In this document: positions 1 to 12,000 of the stretch, piece after piece
Layout: every line of letters begins with the position of its first letter
Numbering within the stretch: position 1 is the first letter of the stretch
NCBI GenBank assembly: GCA_039707655.1
Contig: CM077667.1
Coordinates: forward strand, 541,426,222-541,490,221
Source of the DNA: Elymus sibiricus
Taxonomy: Eukaryota > Streptophyta > Magnoliopsida > Poales > Poaceae
Length of the DNA stretch: 64,000 nt
Direction of reading: 5' to 3'
Position numbers and translations under genes: made by a program
Notes under the pieces: generated by a model
Databases searched by the model: none
What the model was told of the DNA's origin: nothing
What the model saw: only the letters and a program-made list of their open reading frames with translations

Positions 1-189
1 GCCGGCATGTCATCTTGAAATTTACGAAGTCATCGTAGCATATCACAGTCCCTCTACCATCCAACCACAGGTCGTTCGCATATGACTTATTTTGAACCTT
101 TTCATTACTTAAGATAATCTGGGGTGGACATATAGTTTGCTTGCATGTCTATCAGTTTGAACTCTATGGGACTAAAGTCTGTCCGCAAT
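1..189. other. Unassigned left edge
   Basis: I see no open frame, repeat or recognisable transposon signature in these first 189 bases. They end directly at the short T-run that closes the minus-strand retroposon tail to the right. Confidence 0.3.
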
Positions 190-876
190 TATTTTTACGG
201 AAAAAGGCTTTGGCTCGGCTTTATATATAAAGCAAAGATCATCATCACCCGGTACAAACCCATGCCACCACAACACATGCACACACCCAAGGCATGATAC
301 ATAAGCGCTGAGCGCAGCAACACTACCCCTAGCACTACCATCGCGAAGAGATGAAGCCGCATACGACGAACCGTCGGCTCCAAGGCGGCGCCTTCAGGAA
401 GGATACGACACCGTAGCGCCGCCACCGCCCGATACAAGGATCGGAGTTTCCCCTGAAGCCGCACGACGGGCAGTGAGGACCGCGACGACGCCTTCAAGAA
501 GAAAACGAGTTTCGCCGCCACCCGTCAGTCCGAAGATAGAGCAGGTTTTCACCCCAGCCAACACTCACCGCCACCGGCCGCCACACCCCGGCCACCACGC
601 CGCCTACACGACCATGGCCACCGGGCAGCACCAAGCCACGGCCCCGGCCCAAGAGCACCACGCTACCACCACTAGGGCCGCCGCCCCGACATCCGAGACC
701 TTGACACCAAATCACCCGAGAACAGCCACAACCCCAACCAACGAGACGAGTGGAAAGGTCCCACCTTTCGCACCCCTGGGCCGCCCCCAGCGTCGAGACC
801 CAAAAGTACAGCCACCATTGGCTTCCATCGAACCGTCCCGTAGCACCGGACGCGAGACGAGCTTTGTCAGCGTCTA
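190..876 (-). mobile_element. LINE-type retroposon 3' tail fragment
   Basis: Read on the minus strand, this GC-rich stretch ends in a TTTATATATAAAGC motif, then a pyrimidine-rich CCTTTTTCCG and a short A-run (T-run 190-194 on the plus strand). That ending resembles the 3' ends of plant L1-like retroposons as I remember them. No reverse transcriptase is present, and I found no target duplication, so the right boundary is a guess. The long overlapping frames here (473-913 plus, 494-895 minus) are proline- or glycine-rich composition effects and were not called as genes. It could also be a gene 3' UTR. Confidence 0.4.
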
Positions 877-1139
877 TCACGGTCGGTGGCCACATGACAT
901 AACCATGACATAACCATCAACATCCGTACCCAGGTCAACGGCGAGATGCATGACGACCGCATGCATTGAGTCATGGACGTATGGCGCTCCGTCCCATCGG
1001 AGTTCCTTCTCCTGAGCATAGATAACCCTTTCGTGTTCTGCTTCCTGGTGAATAAAGGATGCCACACCAGTGTCAACACACGGTCCGGCTGGTACGGTTT
1101 CAGTGCGACCGCTATGAGATGGAGAAGACGAAGGTGATG
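877..1139 (-). other. Open-frame remnant of unknown origin
   Basis: The minus strand is open for about 85 codons, from the LINE poly(A) junction at 1139 down to a TGA at 877-879. The frame has ordinary mixed composition, with pieces such as FIHQEAEHERV and LRWDGAPYVHDSM, and does not look like low-complexity sequence. An 11-bp tandem duplication (ATGACATAACC, about 896-917) inserts extra codons near its end. It could be part of a host exon into which the LINE jumped, or an older transposon fragment. I do not recognise the protein and assign no function. No matching continuation was found beyond the LINE 5' end near 16.3 kb. Confidence 0.2.
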
Positions 1140-1352
1140 TTTTTTTTTTAGAGAAAATGCATACGCCCGACTTTATAGATTAAGCCACAAGGCAGAGTCA
1201 CAACGAGATCGGACCAGAAAGTAAGATAGAAACACACTCATCCCACATCACATGTAAGACGACCACGGTTCAGGGGCACGCAGACCCAAATCATATAGCA
1301 AAGAAACCGGCACGCAGGCCAACAACGTATTGCCAGGAAGGGGAACAACAAA
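1140..1352 (-). other. LINE 3' UTR and poly(A) tail
   Basis: On the minus strand this segment follows the ORF2 stop at 1353 and ends in ten A residues (T-run 1140-1149). No coding frame continues here. Retroposition of L1-type elements is primed at the A-tail, so this marks the 3' terminus of the LINE. Confidence 0.7.
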
Positions 1353-4300
1353 CTACGGGGGCACATCAGCTGGAGGTGAGGATAGAAGATTAGCAGACGC
1401 CCGAACTTTGGTGATCAGCACCTCCAACCCGTCCCGGTCCGCCGCCTTAGTCAATAATTTCCACTGCTGTAAAAGGATAGATATTTTAAAGAGAACATCA
1501 GCAAGTTTGTTAGGGAACGCATCCTCAATGGTGAATTTATTTCTAGTAGTCCACAACGACCAGCAAAGGGCTCCGAGCCCAATCCCAAAAATCCTCTTAG
1601 ACCTGCCCCGCTGATTAGAGGTTAACAAACGAACGTCCGCAAAAGAGGAGGGGGCCCAGGAAGTATTTAGCCACGAGCGAACACAGACCCACATCAACTT
1701 TGCTAGAGGGCAGGTAAAAAGTATATGGTTGGTGTCCTCCTGCACCGAACACAATTTGCAATCGGCCGATCCAGGGCCATTCCTGTTTCCGAATCTGATC
1801 AGCAGCGGGTAGCTTGCCCCTAGTGGCCTGCCAGAGGAAGATTTTGATCTTGGGGGGATCCTGGCAGCCCAAATTGGCTTGAACTTAGAAGTGGCGGTAC
1901 CCGACACAATCCTAGTGTACAGGGATTTGACAGAAAAACTTCCGAAAGCAGTATGGGGCCAAGTGACCAGGTCCTCCTCCTTCGAGAGGGTCGGGAAAAC
2001 AGCAGCAAGCCGCTGCCAGTCAACCAACTCTTTAGGAGAAAGGGACTTACGGAAACCCAAGTCCCAATTGTTCCGGGAGAGCTCAGAGATTGAGATCTCA
2101 GGCGAGGAACAATAGGAAAAAAGAGTCGGAAAAGCAGCAGCAAGTGTGGAATCACCAGTCCACCAGTCCAACCAAAAACGAATGGAGGCTCCATTCTTGA
2201 CCGTGAATTTAGCATGGTCCCGAAAAACATTCCTGACCCGAACGAGGTCTCTCCAAAATTGAGACCCATGATTAGCCGAAGCAAACAAGGGACTACCCGT
2301 GGGAAAGTATTTTGCTTTAAGAAGATCAACCCAAAGGGTACTAGGAGATGCATTCAAAATCTTCCACCACCATTTTTCAATAAGACAGGTGTTCATAGTA
2401 GAGGTGTTAAGAATCCTAAGCCCCCCAAGGCTTTTTGGGCGACATATGATAGCCCACTTGACAAGCCTATACTTGCGCTTGTTATCTGCAGAGTTCCAAT
2501 AAAACGCTCCACAGTGCTTATCAAAGCCCTCGTGAGTGCCTTTCGGGAGTCGATAAAACCCCATGGTGAACATAGGCAGCGAAGACAAACACGCATTCGT
2601 AAGACACACTTCTCCTGCGGAGGTGTTGTATGTGCCACGCCAGGGCATCACTCTGTTGCCCACCTTGGAAACTAGAGGCTTCAACTCCTTAGCACTCAAA
2701 TGGAAGGGGGAGATAGGAAGCCCAAGGTACTTAAAGGGGAAAGACCCAAGGGAGCAATTCAACAAATGGGAGACCCGAAGGGCCTCTGCGGCCTCGACCC
2801 CAGTAACAATGACCTCACTCTTAGCAAAATTAATTTTAAGCCCCGACAAAGCTTCAAAGCAGAGAAGGATGAATTTAAGATTAGTGAGACAGGCATCATT
2901 GAGTTCCACTAGGATGATCGTATTATCCGCATACTGAAGATGAGAAATGTCGTGGGGAAGGAGGTGCGAAAGAACAGGGGTGATGTGCCCGGCCACGGCC
3001 GCACGATCAAGGAGGCAAGACAAGGCGTCGGCCACAAAGTTGAAAAGAATAGGGGAAACTGTGTCACCTTGGCGTAAGCCTCTACCATTGGCGAAATACT
3101 TACTCACCGAGCCATTAATAGCCACGGCCGTGTGCCCCCCAGATACCAGCTGCATCAATCTGTGCACAAACCCGGATTCAAACCCTTTGGCATGTAACAC
3201 TTGTCGAAGGAAATCCTAGCTGACCGAATCATAAGCCTTCTCAAAGTCAAGTTTGAGAATAATGGCCCTAGAACCCCGAACTCTAAGGTCATGCACAATC
3301 TCTTGCAAGCAGAGAACCCCATCCAGAATATGCCTCCCCTTAATGAATGCAGATTGGGTGGGGCTAGTGGTATGATTCGCGACCGGGGAGAGCCTCGAAG
3401 CCAATCCTTTCGAAGGAAATTTGGCAAAGTTATTGATCAAGGAAATGGGGCGGAAGTTGGAGATAGAGTCAGCACCCTTGACTTTGGGAATGAGGGTCAA
3501 AATAGCATAATTGAGGCGGGAGATGTCCACCGTGCCTAGACAGAAGCCTTGGATGATCGCACAAACCAGCGGTCGCAGAGTAGACCAGAATTTTTTAAAG
3601 AAAGGGATAGAGAAGCCGTCCGGGACAGAGGCCGAGTTCGAGTTGGCCGAATTAATGGCCAACTCAATTTCTTCCACAGAAGGGGGAATCGAGAGGGCCA
3701 CGTTCTCCTCGTCAAAGACCCTTCTCTCAGATTGCCAGAGATGAGGAGAGATATTAAAACCAGAGGCCGGCCTAGCTGCCAGCAGGCTAGAGAAAAAATT
3801 GACCACATGCTCTGAGATAGTGTGAGGGTTATCCACCCGGACTCCATCAATGACCAGACTGTTAATCAAAAACCTCCGTCGGCGACCATTAGCAATGGTG
3901 AAAAAGTAGGCCGAGAGGGAGTCACCCTTCAGGGTCCAATTAATGGTACCTCGCTGTCTCCAGTAAACCTCTGCCTGCCGGTGCAACTGCACGAGGAGTG
4001 CCTTAAGGTCGTAACGCTTCTGCCAACCAGCCACCGAAAGCCCACCCAGGTCAGCCTCAGAGTCCAACGCCGTGACCTGCCCCAACAGGTCACGCTTACT
4101 TTTAATAGCCTCGGCAGCACGATTGCGACCCCATCCCTTAAGGAATCTCCGAAGCTCATTCGAAATGAAATGCCAGTCATCCATGGGCCCAAAAGAATGA
4201 ACTCTGGAGCTAAGCAAGGAGGAGATACGAGTCAAGAGCATCTCTACGAAACCATCAACCTGGAGCCAAGATGCATCGAACTGAAACCTAGACACCATAG

Positions 4301-5011
4301 CCGTGTGTTTAAGCCCCAGATCCAAGATGAGCGGGGAATGGTCCAAGGCAACGTGAGGACGAGCAGCAAGGGAGGCGCGGCGGAACAACAGTTCCCAAGA
4401 AGAAGAGACCAGAACACGATCAAGAACCGATCGGATCGGAGTAGTCTGATGGTTGGACCAGCTAAATCGAGCGCCCTGTCTAGGAAGCTCGCGGAGGGCA
4501 TAGTTAGCAATGAAGTCATAAACGCATCAGCCAAAGGCCACGAAAAATTCGAGTTGCTCTTTTCGTTGGGGAATCTCAAGAGATTAAAGTCCCCACCGAT
4601 GACCAAAGGTAAGCTGCAAGAATCGATCTTCGTAGATATCTCATCCAGAAACAGCAAAGACAAGGAGTGATCGGCCGGTCCGTAAACCACCATCACTTCC
4701 CAGAGGACGGTGATGCTTTTGTGATACAACACCATGCTAACCCAGAAAATCCCGTGATCAAAGGCCACGAAGTCAAAAACATCAACTCTCGCTCCCACCA
4801 AAATACCACCCGAGTGGCCTGATGCCGGAAGGCATCGCCAAAAGAAACGGTCAGCACTAGCAATCGAAGAGAGCTCGGGGTTAGAGAAAGAAGCTTTGAA
4901 CGTGTCAACGAAACCAATCAGGTCAGCTTTGGTATCACGGACCAAATGACGAATCTGGTCCCGGCGCCCCCTAGCACCGAAACCGCGGACATTCCAGAAG
5001 ATAGAATTCAT
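1353..5011 (-). pseudogene. LINE ORF2: endonuclease-reverse transcriptase, inactivated
   Basis: ORF2 begins at ATG 5011-5009 (MNSIFWNVRGFG), which overlaps the ORF1 stop as ATGA. An APE-type endonuclease comes first (WNVRGFG, then GGDFNLLR). The usual catalytic ET after the second strand reads DT here. A frameshift lies near 4530, after which the frame ending at 3216 carries the RT fingers and LKLDFEKAYDSVS. A TAG at 3216-3218 replaces what is probably Trp. The next frame (3200-1353) has the palm motif as YADN instead of YADD (codon 2924-2922), so a catalytic aspartate is lost. A zf-RVT domain follows (CKLC, then H and C). Around 1780-1870 the reading is locally out of the ancestral frame; the neighbouring frame there still reads PPKIKIFLWQATRG. 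In an active element this protein nicks DNA and copies the LINE RNA by target-primed reverse transcription. This copy cannot. Confidence 0.88.
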
Positions 5012-5912
5012 CTGATAACCAAGTTTTTGATTCGAAGACTCGACCTGCACGGGGCCAGGCAGGCTTTAGCTTTACTCGGGCGCCCCTTCTTGGTCGTGGT
5101 TGGGGGAGGGCCACTACCCGCCCCCGAATGACCAACAGTTTCATCAAGAGCTGCCACTGTCTTTGCAGTAGTAGCATCTTTAGCTTTGGCAATGGCAGCC
5201 TGGGCCTCCTCATTTAAACGAATCACAAAAAGAAGAGAGGTAGGGGAGCCCACATTACAATCAACCAAAACCCCGATATCAGAGAGGATATTAAGAAGAT
5301 GCGAGTCGGACACGGAAGGAAGAACCAAATGAACAGGAGAAGCTGTGGTAGAAGTACCTGGGGGGCAGAGGTCTTTAGCCACAGCCCGGCGTTCCGCCCG
5401 TTCCTGAATGGGGATAGCGCTGTCTTGGCGACGCAGGCCCTTCCTTGCCGTCGACACGGGAGACCGCAGTGGCGGGGCCGGAGAGCGCGCCACCGGGGAA
5501 GAAGCCTCGCCGCCCACCTGGACTGAGGCAGTCTCACCCAAATCCGACTCCACACGTCGACAGATGCCCAAGCCCACATGCTTAGAAACAGAGGAACCCC
5601 AACTCTTGGCGGAGAATTTCCGGATCGAGGCCTTTTTCTTTTTCTTGCTACTAGGACTGGGAGGGGTAGAATGCTGAGCCTGAGGAACATCGACAATGCC
5701 AGACAAAGAGGGTGACGCGGCGCGAGCAGGAAGGTTGGAGCACACCCCAGACACAGGCGTGGCTCCAACCGCCACTTTGGATCTATCTGAGCCTCACGGT
5801 CACCCTCAAGCTTGGTCGCCCCACCATCTGCAGCCGGTGGCCCATAATCGAACATGCCACGGGTGTTAGACCCCATGGCATCCCACTCCGAAGAGGTGAA
5901 GGGGTTGGGGTT
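5008..5912 (-). pseudogene. LINE ORF1, C-terminal half
   Basis: This is the downstream part of LINE ORF1, from the Copia insertion site to the stop at 5008-5010. It resumes the frame left at 14962 (NPNPFTSSEWDAMGSN follows GAGSNA) and shifts frame near 5775. It then runs as a Ser/Pro/Lys-rich tail with a run of five lysines (SSKKKKKASIRKFSAKSW) and ends LRIKNLVIR. ORF1 proteins of plant LINEs bind the element RNA. This half has no recognisable enzyme domain. The stop overlaps the ORF2 start codon by one base pair step (ATGA). Confidence 0.75.
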
Positions 5913-7061
5913 GGCATTGTTGGAAATATGCCCTAGAGGCAATAATAAATTGGTTATTATTATATTTCCTTGTTAATGATAATCGTTTATTATCCATGCT
6001 ATAATTGTATTGATTGGAAACTCAAATACATGTGTGGGTACATAGACAACGCTGTGTCCCTAGTAAGCCTCTAGTTGACTAGCTTGTTGATCAAAGATGG
6101 TTAAGGTTTCCTAGCCATGGACATGAGATGTCATTTGATAACGGGATCACATCATTAGGAGAATGATGTGATGGACAAGACCCAAACTGTAAACGTAGCA
6201 GTTGATCGTGTCAGTTTATTGCTATTGTTTTCTGCATGTCAAGTATCTGTTCCTTTGACCATGAGATCATGCAACTCACTAACACCGGAGGAATACCTTG
6301 TGTGTATCAAACGTCGCAACGTAACTGGGTGACTATAAAGGTGCTCTACAGGTATCTCCGAGGGTGTCTGTTGGGTTGGCATGGATCAAGACTGGGATTT
6401 GTTACTCCGTATGACGGAGAGGTATCTCAGGGCCCACTCGGTAATACAACATCACATTGAGCCTTGCAAGCAAAGTGACTAAAGAGTTAGCCACAGGATC
6501 TTGTATTACGGAACGAGTAAAGAGACTTGCCGGTAACGAGATTGAACTAGGTATAGTGATACCGACGATCGAATCTCGGGCAAGTAACATACCGAAGAAC
6601 AAAGGGAACAGCATACGGGATTAACTGAATCCTTGACATAGAGGTTCGACCGATAAAGATCTTCGTAGAATATGTAGGAGCCAATATGGGCATCCAGGTC
6701 CCGCTATTGGTTATTGGCCGTAGAGGTGTCTCGGTCATGTCTACATAGTTCTCGAACCCGCAGGGTCTACACACTTAACGTTTGGTGACGATTAGTATAA
6801 TTGAGTTATTATGTTGGTGACCGAAAGTTGTTCGGATTCCCGGATAAGATCCCGGACATGACGAGGATCTCCGGAATAGTCCGGAGGTAAAGATTGATAT
6901 ATGTGATAATAGTGTTTTGATCTCCGGAAGAGTTCCGAAGTTCACCGGAAGGGGTTCCGGATGTTTACCGAAGTGTTCGGGTGCAGCAACACTTTATATG
7001 AGCCAAAGGGATAAAGCCCACGAGGTATTGGAAAGTGCAAAAGTAGTTTTGCTGCCGCGTA

Positions 7062-7176
7062 AGCGGTACTACCGCTTGGTGAAGCGGTACTACCGCCGGA
7101 GCGGTACTACCGCTTGTGTGAAGCGGTACTACCGCCCAAGCGGTACTACCGCTTGTGTGAAGCGGTACTACCGCTT
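7062..7176. promoter_or_regulatory. Six palindromes GCGGTACTACCGC upstream of the LTR TATA box
   Basis: Six copies of GCGGTACTACCGC lie within 115 bp, separated by short spacers (TTGGTGAA, CGGA, TTGTGTGAA and similar). Each copy is a perfect inverted repeat around one central base. The array ends about 130 bp before the TATA box, where enhancer-type sites of a retrotransposon promoter would be expected. The 3' LTR has the same array at 14239-14353. A regulatory role is inferred from position and repetition only. Confidence 0.6.
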
Positions 7177-7305
7177 GTGCGCGGCTGTGCACGGTTCGGC
7201 AGGGATCCGAGTTGGACTCTTTCCCTGCGGGCCAAACCGACCTTGTGCGGGCAAAACCGACCCGGAGGAGGCTTTTACTCCAAGTTTAGACCCCAAGGCT
7301 CAACA

Positions 7306-7313
7306 TATAAATA
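7306..7313 (+). promoter_or_regulatory. TATA box of the 5' LTR
   Basis: TATAAATA in the context ACATATAAATAGAGG is the best core-promoter match in the LTR. It sits about 470 bp before the LTR end, leaving room for R and U5. The same site is at 14483-14490 in the 3' LTR. Confidence 0.7.
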
Positions 7314-7779
7314 GAGGGGCAGGGCTAGCACACGGGACACATCAGGATTTCCCAAGCCGTGTGCCGGCAACCCTAGCCCTCTAGTTCCTCCGTCATAATC
7401 TCCGTAGTGCTTGGCGAAGCCCTGCAGAGATTGTTCCTCACCACCATCACCACGCCGTCGTGCTGCTGGAACTCAACCACTACTTCACCATCGCTCGCTG
7501 GATCGAGGAGGTGAAGGCGTCATCAAGCCGTACGTGTGTTGAACGCGGAGGTGCCGTCCGTTCGGCACTAGATCGGAAGGATCGTGATTGGATCGCGGGA
7601 CGCTCGGCGATTTGGATCGCGAAGACGTTCGACTACATCAACCGCGTTTATTAACGCTTCCGCTTAGCGATCTACAAGGGTATGTAGATTCACTCTCCCT
7701 CTCGTAGATTCTCATCACCATGGATAGATCTTATGTGTGCGTAGGAAAATTTTTGTTTCCCATGCAACGTTCCCCAACA

Positions 7780-9060
7780 GTGGCATCATGAGCCAGGTCT
7801 ATGCGTAGATGAGATCTCGAGTAGAACACAAACGAGTTGTGGGCGTGGGTGTATACATATTGCTTGCCGTTACTAGTTGATATTTGATTCGGCGGTACTG
7901 TGAGATGAAGCGGCCCGGACCGACATTACGCGTACACTTACGCGAGACAGGTTCCTTCAACTAACATGTAACTTCGTTGCATAAAGATGGCTAGCGGGTG
8001 TCTGTCTCTCTCACTTTAGTTGAATCGATTTCAATGAAGAGGGTTCTTTTAGAAGATCAAAAAGCAATCACTACACCACGTTGTGGTTTTGCGTAGGTAA
8101 GAACGGTTCTTGCAAACCCGTAGCAGCCACGTAAAATTTGCAACAACAATTAGAGGACGTCTAACTTGTTTTTGCAGGGTATGTTGTGATGTGATATGGC
8201 CAATTACATGATGAGATATATGTGATGTATGAGATGATCATGTTTTGTATAGAATATCACGACTTGCATGTCGATGAGTACGGCAACTGGCAGGAGCCAT
8301 AGAGTTGTCTTTAATTATTGTATGACCTGCGTGTCAATCATTAAGCGCTATGTAATGCTTTACTTTATCGCTAAACGTTAGCTATAGTCGTGGAAGCAAC
8401 AGTCGGCGCGACAACCTTATGGCGACACGTTGATGGAGATCAAGATGATGGAGATCATGGTGTCATGCCGGTGACGATGGAGATCATGCCGGTGCTTTGG
8501 AGATGGAGATCAAAAGCACAAGTTCATGGCCATATCATGTCACTTATGATTTGCATGTGATGTTAATCCTTTTATGCATCTTATTTTGCTTAGGACGACG
8601 GTAGCATTATAAGGTGATCCCTCACTTAAATTTCAAGATAAATTGTGTTCTCCCCAAGTGTGCACCGTTGCGAAAGTTCGTCGTTTCGAGACACGCCGTG
8701 ATGATCGGGTGTGATAGACTCTACGTTCGCATACAACGGGTGTAAGCCATGTTACACGTGCGGAACACTCGGGTTAAACTTGACGAGCCTAGCATGTACA
8801 GACATGGCCTCGGAACACAAGAGACCGAAAGGTCGAACATGAGTCATATAGTAGATATGATCAACATGAAGATGTTCACCATTGAAACCACCTCAACTCA
8901 CGTGATGATCGGACTTGAGTTGGTGGATTTGGATCATGTTACACTCGAATGATCGGAGGGATGTCAATTTGAGTGGGAGTTTTTAAGTAATATGATTAAC
9001 TAAACTCATTATCTAGGAACAATAGTCTAAGTTGTCTTTGCAATATTTATGTTGTAGATC
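7780..9060 (+). other. Primer-binding site and untranslated leader of the Copia element
   Basis: Immediately after the 5' LTR comes a TGGCATCATGAGCCAGG stretch at about 7781-7797. It is a degenerate match to the initiator-Met tRNA primer-binding site used by Copia elements. The rest, nearly 1.3 kb, has no long open frame. In this clade the leader carries packaging and dimerisation signals. A short plus frame at 8749-8952 is not supported as a gene. Confidence 0.65.
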
Positions 9061-12000
9061 ATGGCTCGCGCAGTAGCACCCCTGAATTTTAATGCGTTCC
9101 TAGAGAAAGCTAAGTTGAAAGATGATGGAAGTAACTTTGTGGACTGGGCCCGTAATCTAAGGATTATCCTTACGGCTTCCCAGAAGGCTTATGTCCTTGA
9201 TGCACCGCTTGGTGATCCACCCGCTCCAGTTGAGTCTCTAGACGTTGTGAACGCCTGGCAGGCTCGTTCTGATGATTACTCAATAGTTCAATGTGCAATG
9301 TTGTATGGCTTAGAACCGGGACTTCAAAGACGTTTTGAACGTCATGGAGCATATGAGATGTTCCAGGAGTTGAAGTTTATCTTTCAGAAGAATGCCCGGA
9401 TCGAGAGATATGAGATCTCCGATAAGTTCTATGCTTGCAAGATGGAGGAGAACGGGTCTATCAGTGATCACGTGCTCAGAATGTCTGGGTACTCCACCCG
9501 TCTGGCTGAGTTAGGGATGCCCCTTCCGCCAGAGGCTATCACTGACAGAGTTCTTCAATCATTGCCACCTAGCTACAAGAGCTTCGTGTTGAACTATAAC
9601 ATGCACGGGATGAACAAGTCAGTCGCCGAGCTGTTTGCGATGCTGAAAGTCGCTGAGTCTGAAATTCAGAAGGAGCATCAAGTGTTGATGGTCAATAAAA
9701 CCACTAGTTTCAAGAAAAATGGCAAGGGTAAGAAGGGTAACTCTAAGAAGAGTGGCAAAGAAGTTGCTCCTCTCGTGAAGAAACCCAAGGCTGGACCCAA
9801 ACCAGAAACTGTGTGTTTTCATTGCAAGGGAACTGGACACTGGAAGCGGAATTGCCCCAAGTATTTGGCTGACAAGAAGGCGGCCAACAACAAACAAGGT
9901 ATATATGATATACATGTTATTGATGTGTACCTTACCAACTCTCGTTGTAGTGCCTGGGTATTTGATACCGGTGCGGTTGCTCATATTTGCAACTCAAAAC
10001 AGGAACTGCGGAATAGACGGAGGCTGGCAAAGGACGAAGTGACGATGCGCGTGGGAAATGGTTCCAAGGTTGATGTGATCGCCGTTGGCACGCTCGCTCT
10101 TCGATTACCGTCGGGATTAGTGATGAACCTAAATAAGTGTTATTTGGTGCCTGCGTTAAGCATGAACATTATATCTGGATCTTGTTTATTGCGAGACGGT
10201 TACTCATTTAAATCAGAGAATAATGGTTGTTATATTTATATGAGTAATATCTTTTATGGTCATGCACCCGATGTGAGGGGTTTATTCTTATTGAATCTCG
10301 ATAGTAATGATACACATGTTCATAACATTGATGCCAAAAGATGTAGAATTGATAATGATAATACCACTTTCTTGTGGCACTGCCGTTTAGGTCATATTGG
10401 CGTAAAACGCATGAGGAAGCTCCATGCTGATGGACTTTTGGAGTCACTTGATTTTGAATCACTTGACACATGTGAGCCATGCCTCATGGGCAAGATGACT
10501 AAAACGCCGTTCTCTGGAATAATGGAACGGGCAAGTGACTTATTGGAAATCATACATACTGATGTGTGCGGTCCGATGAGTATTGAGGCGCGCGGTGGTT
10601 ATCGTTACTTTCTCACCTTCACTGATGACTTAAGTAGATATGGGTATATTTACTTAATGAAACACAAGTCTGAAACATTTGAAAAGTTCAAACAATTTCA
10701 GAGTGAAGTTGAGAATCATCGTAACAAGAAGATTAAAGTCCTACGATCTGATCGAGGAGGAGAATATCTGAGTTATGAGTTTGGCAGTCACTTAAGACAG
10801 TGTGGAATTGTTTCACAATTGACACCGCCTGGAACACCACAGCGTAATGGTGTGTCCGAACGTCGTAATCGAACTTTATTGGATATGGTGCGATCTATGA
10901 TGTCTCTTGCCGATTTGCCACTATCGTTTTGGGGTTATGCATTAGAGACAGCTGCATTCACTTTAAATAGGGCACCATCGAAATCCGTTGAGACGACGCC
11001 ATATGAACTTTGGTTTGGCAAGAAGCCAAAGCTGTCGTTTCTTAAAGTTTGGGGATGTGATGCTTATGTCAAAAAGCTTCAGCCTGAAAAGCTGGAACCC
11101 AAAGCGGAGAAATGCGTCTTCATAAGATACCCAAAAGAGACAGTTGGGTATACCTTCTATCTCAGATCCGAAGGCAAAATGTTTGTCGCTAAAAACGGAA
11201 CATTTCTTGAGAAAGAGTTTCTCTCGAAAGAATTGAGTGGGAGGAAGATAGAACTTGATGAGGTTGTTGAACCTTTACTTCAACCTGAGAGTAGCGCAGC
11301 GCAGAAAGTTGTTTCTGTGGAGCCTACATTAGCTGAAGAGGAAGTTAATGATGATGATCATGAAGCTTTGGATCAAGTTGCTATCGAACCTCGTAGGTCG
11401 ACAAGGACGCATACTACTCCTGAGTGGTACGGCAACCCTGTCTTAGAGGTCATGTTGTTAAACAACGATGAACCTACGAGCTATGGAGAAGCGATGATGG
11501 GCCCGTATTCCGAGAAGTGGTTAGAGGCCATGAAATCCGAGATGGGATCCATGTATGAAAACAAAGTATGGACTTTGGAAGTATTACCTGAAGGGCGTAA
11601 GGCCATTCAGAACAAATGGATCTTTAAGAGGAAGACGGACGCGGACGGTAATGTCACCGTCTATAAAGCTCGACTTGTGGCAAAGAGTTTTTCACAAGTT
11701 CAAGGAGTTGACTACGATGAGACCTTCTCACCCGTAGCGATGCTTAAGTCCGTCAGAATCATGTTAGCAATAGCTGCCTTTTTCGATTATGAAATTTGGC
11801 AGATGGATGTCAAAACAGCGTTCCTTAACGGTTACCTTAAGGAAGAGTTGTATATGATGCAACCAGAAGGTTTTGTCGATCCAGAGAATGCTGACAAAGT
11901 TTGCAAACTCCAGCGATCCATTTATGGACTGGTGCAAGCATCTCGGAGTTGGAATCTTCGTTTTGATGATGTGATCAAAGCGTTCGAGTTTATACAAGTT

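Larger units (their letters stand above)
5918..7779 (+). repeat. 5' LTR of the Copia element
   Basis: This long terminal repeat of 1862 bp holds the promoter of the element. It contains an array of six short palindromes at 7062-7176 and a TATA box at 7306-7313, followed by the probable R and U5 regions. The opening palindromic TG...CA ends are intact. It is identical in length to the 3' LTR and differs from it at three positions. Confidence 0.96.

Noticed and set aside
473..913. 146-codon plus-strand frame rich in Pro, Thr and His
   Set aside because: Composition effect of GC-rich retroposon sequence. There is no domain, and an equally long antisense frame overlaps it.
1094..1102. ACGGTTTCA shared by 1094-1102 and about 16260, considered as LINE target duplication
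   Set aside because: It lies about 37 bases away from the poly(A) junction, so it cannot be the duplication. Nine bases can match by chance.
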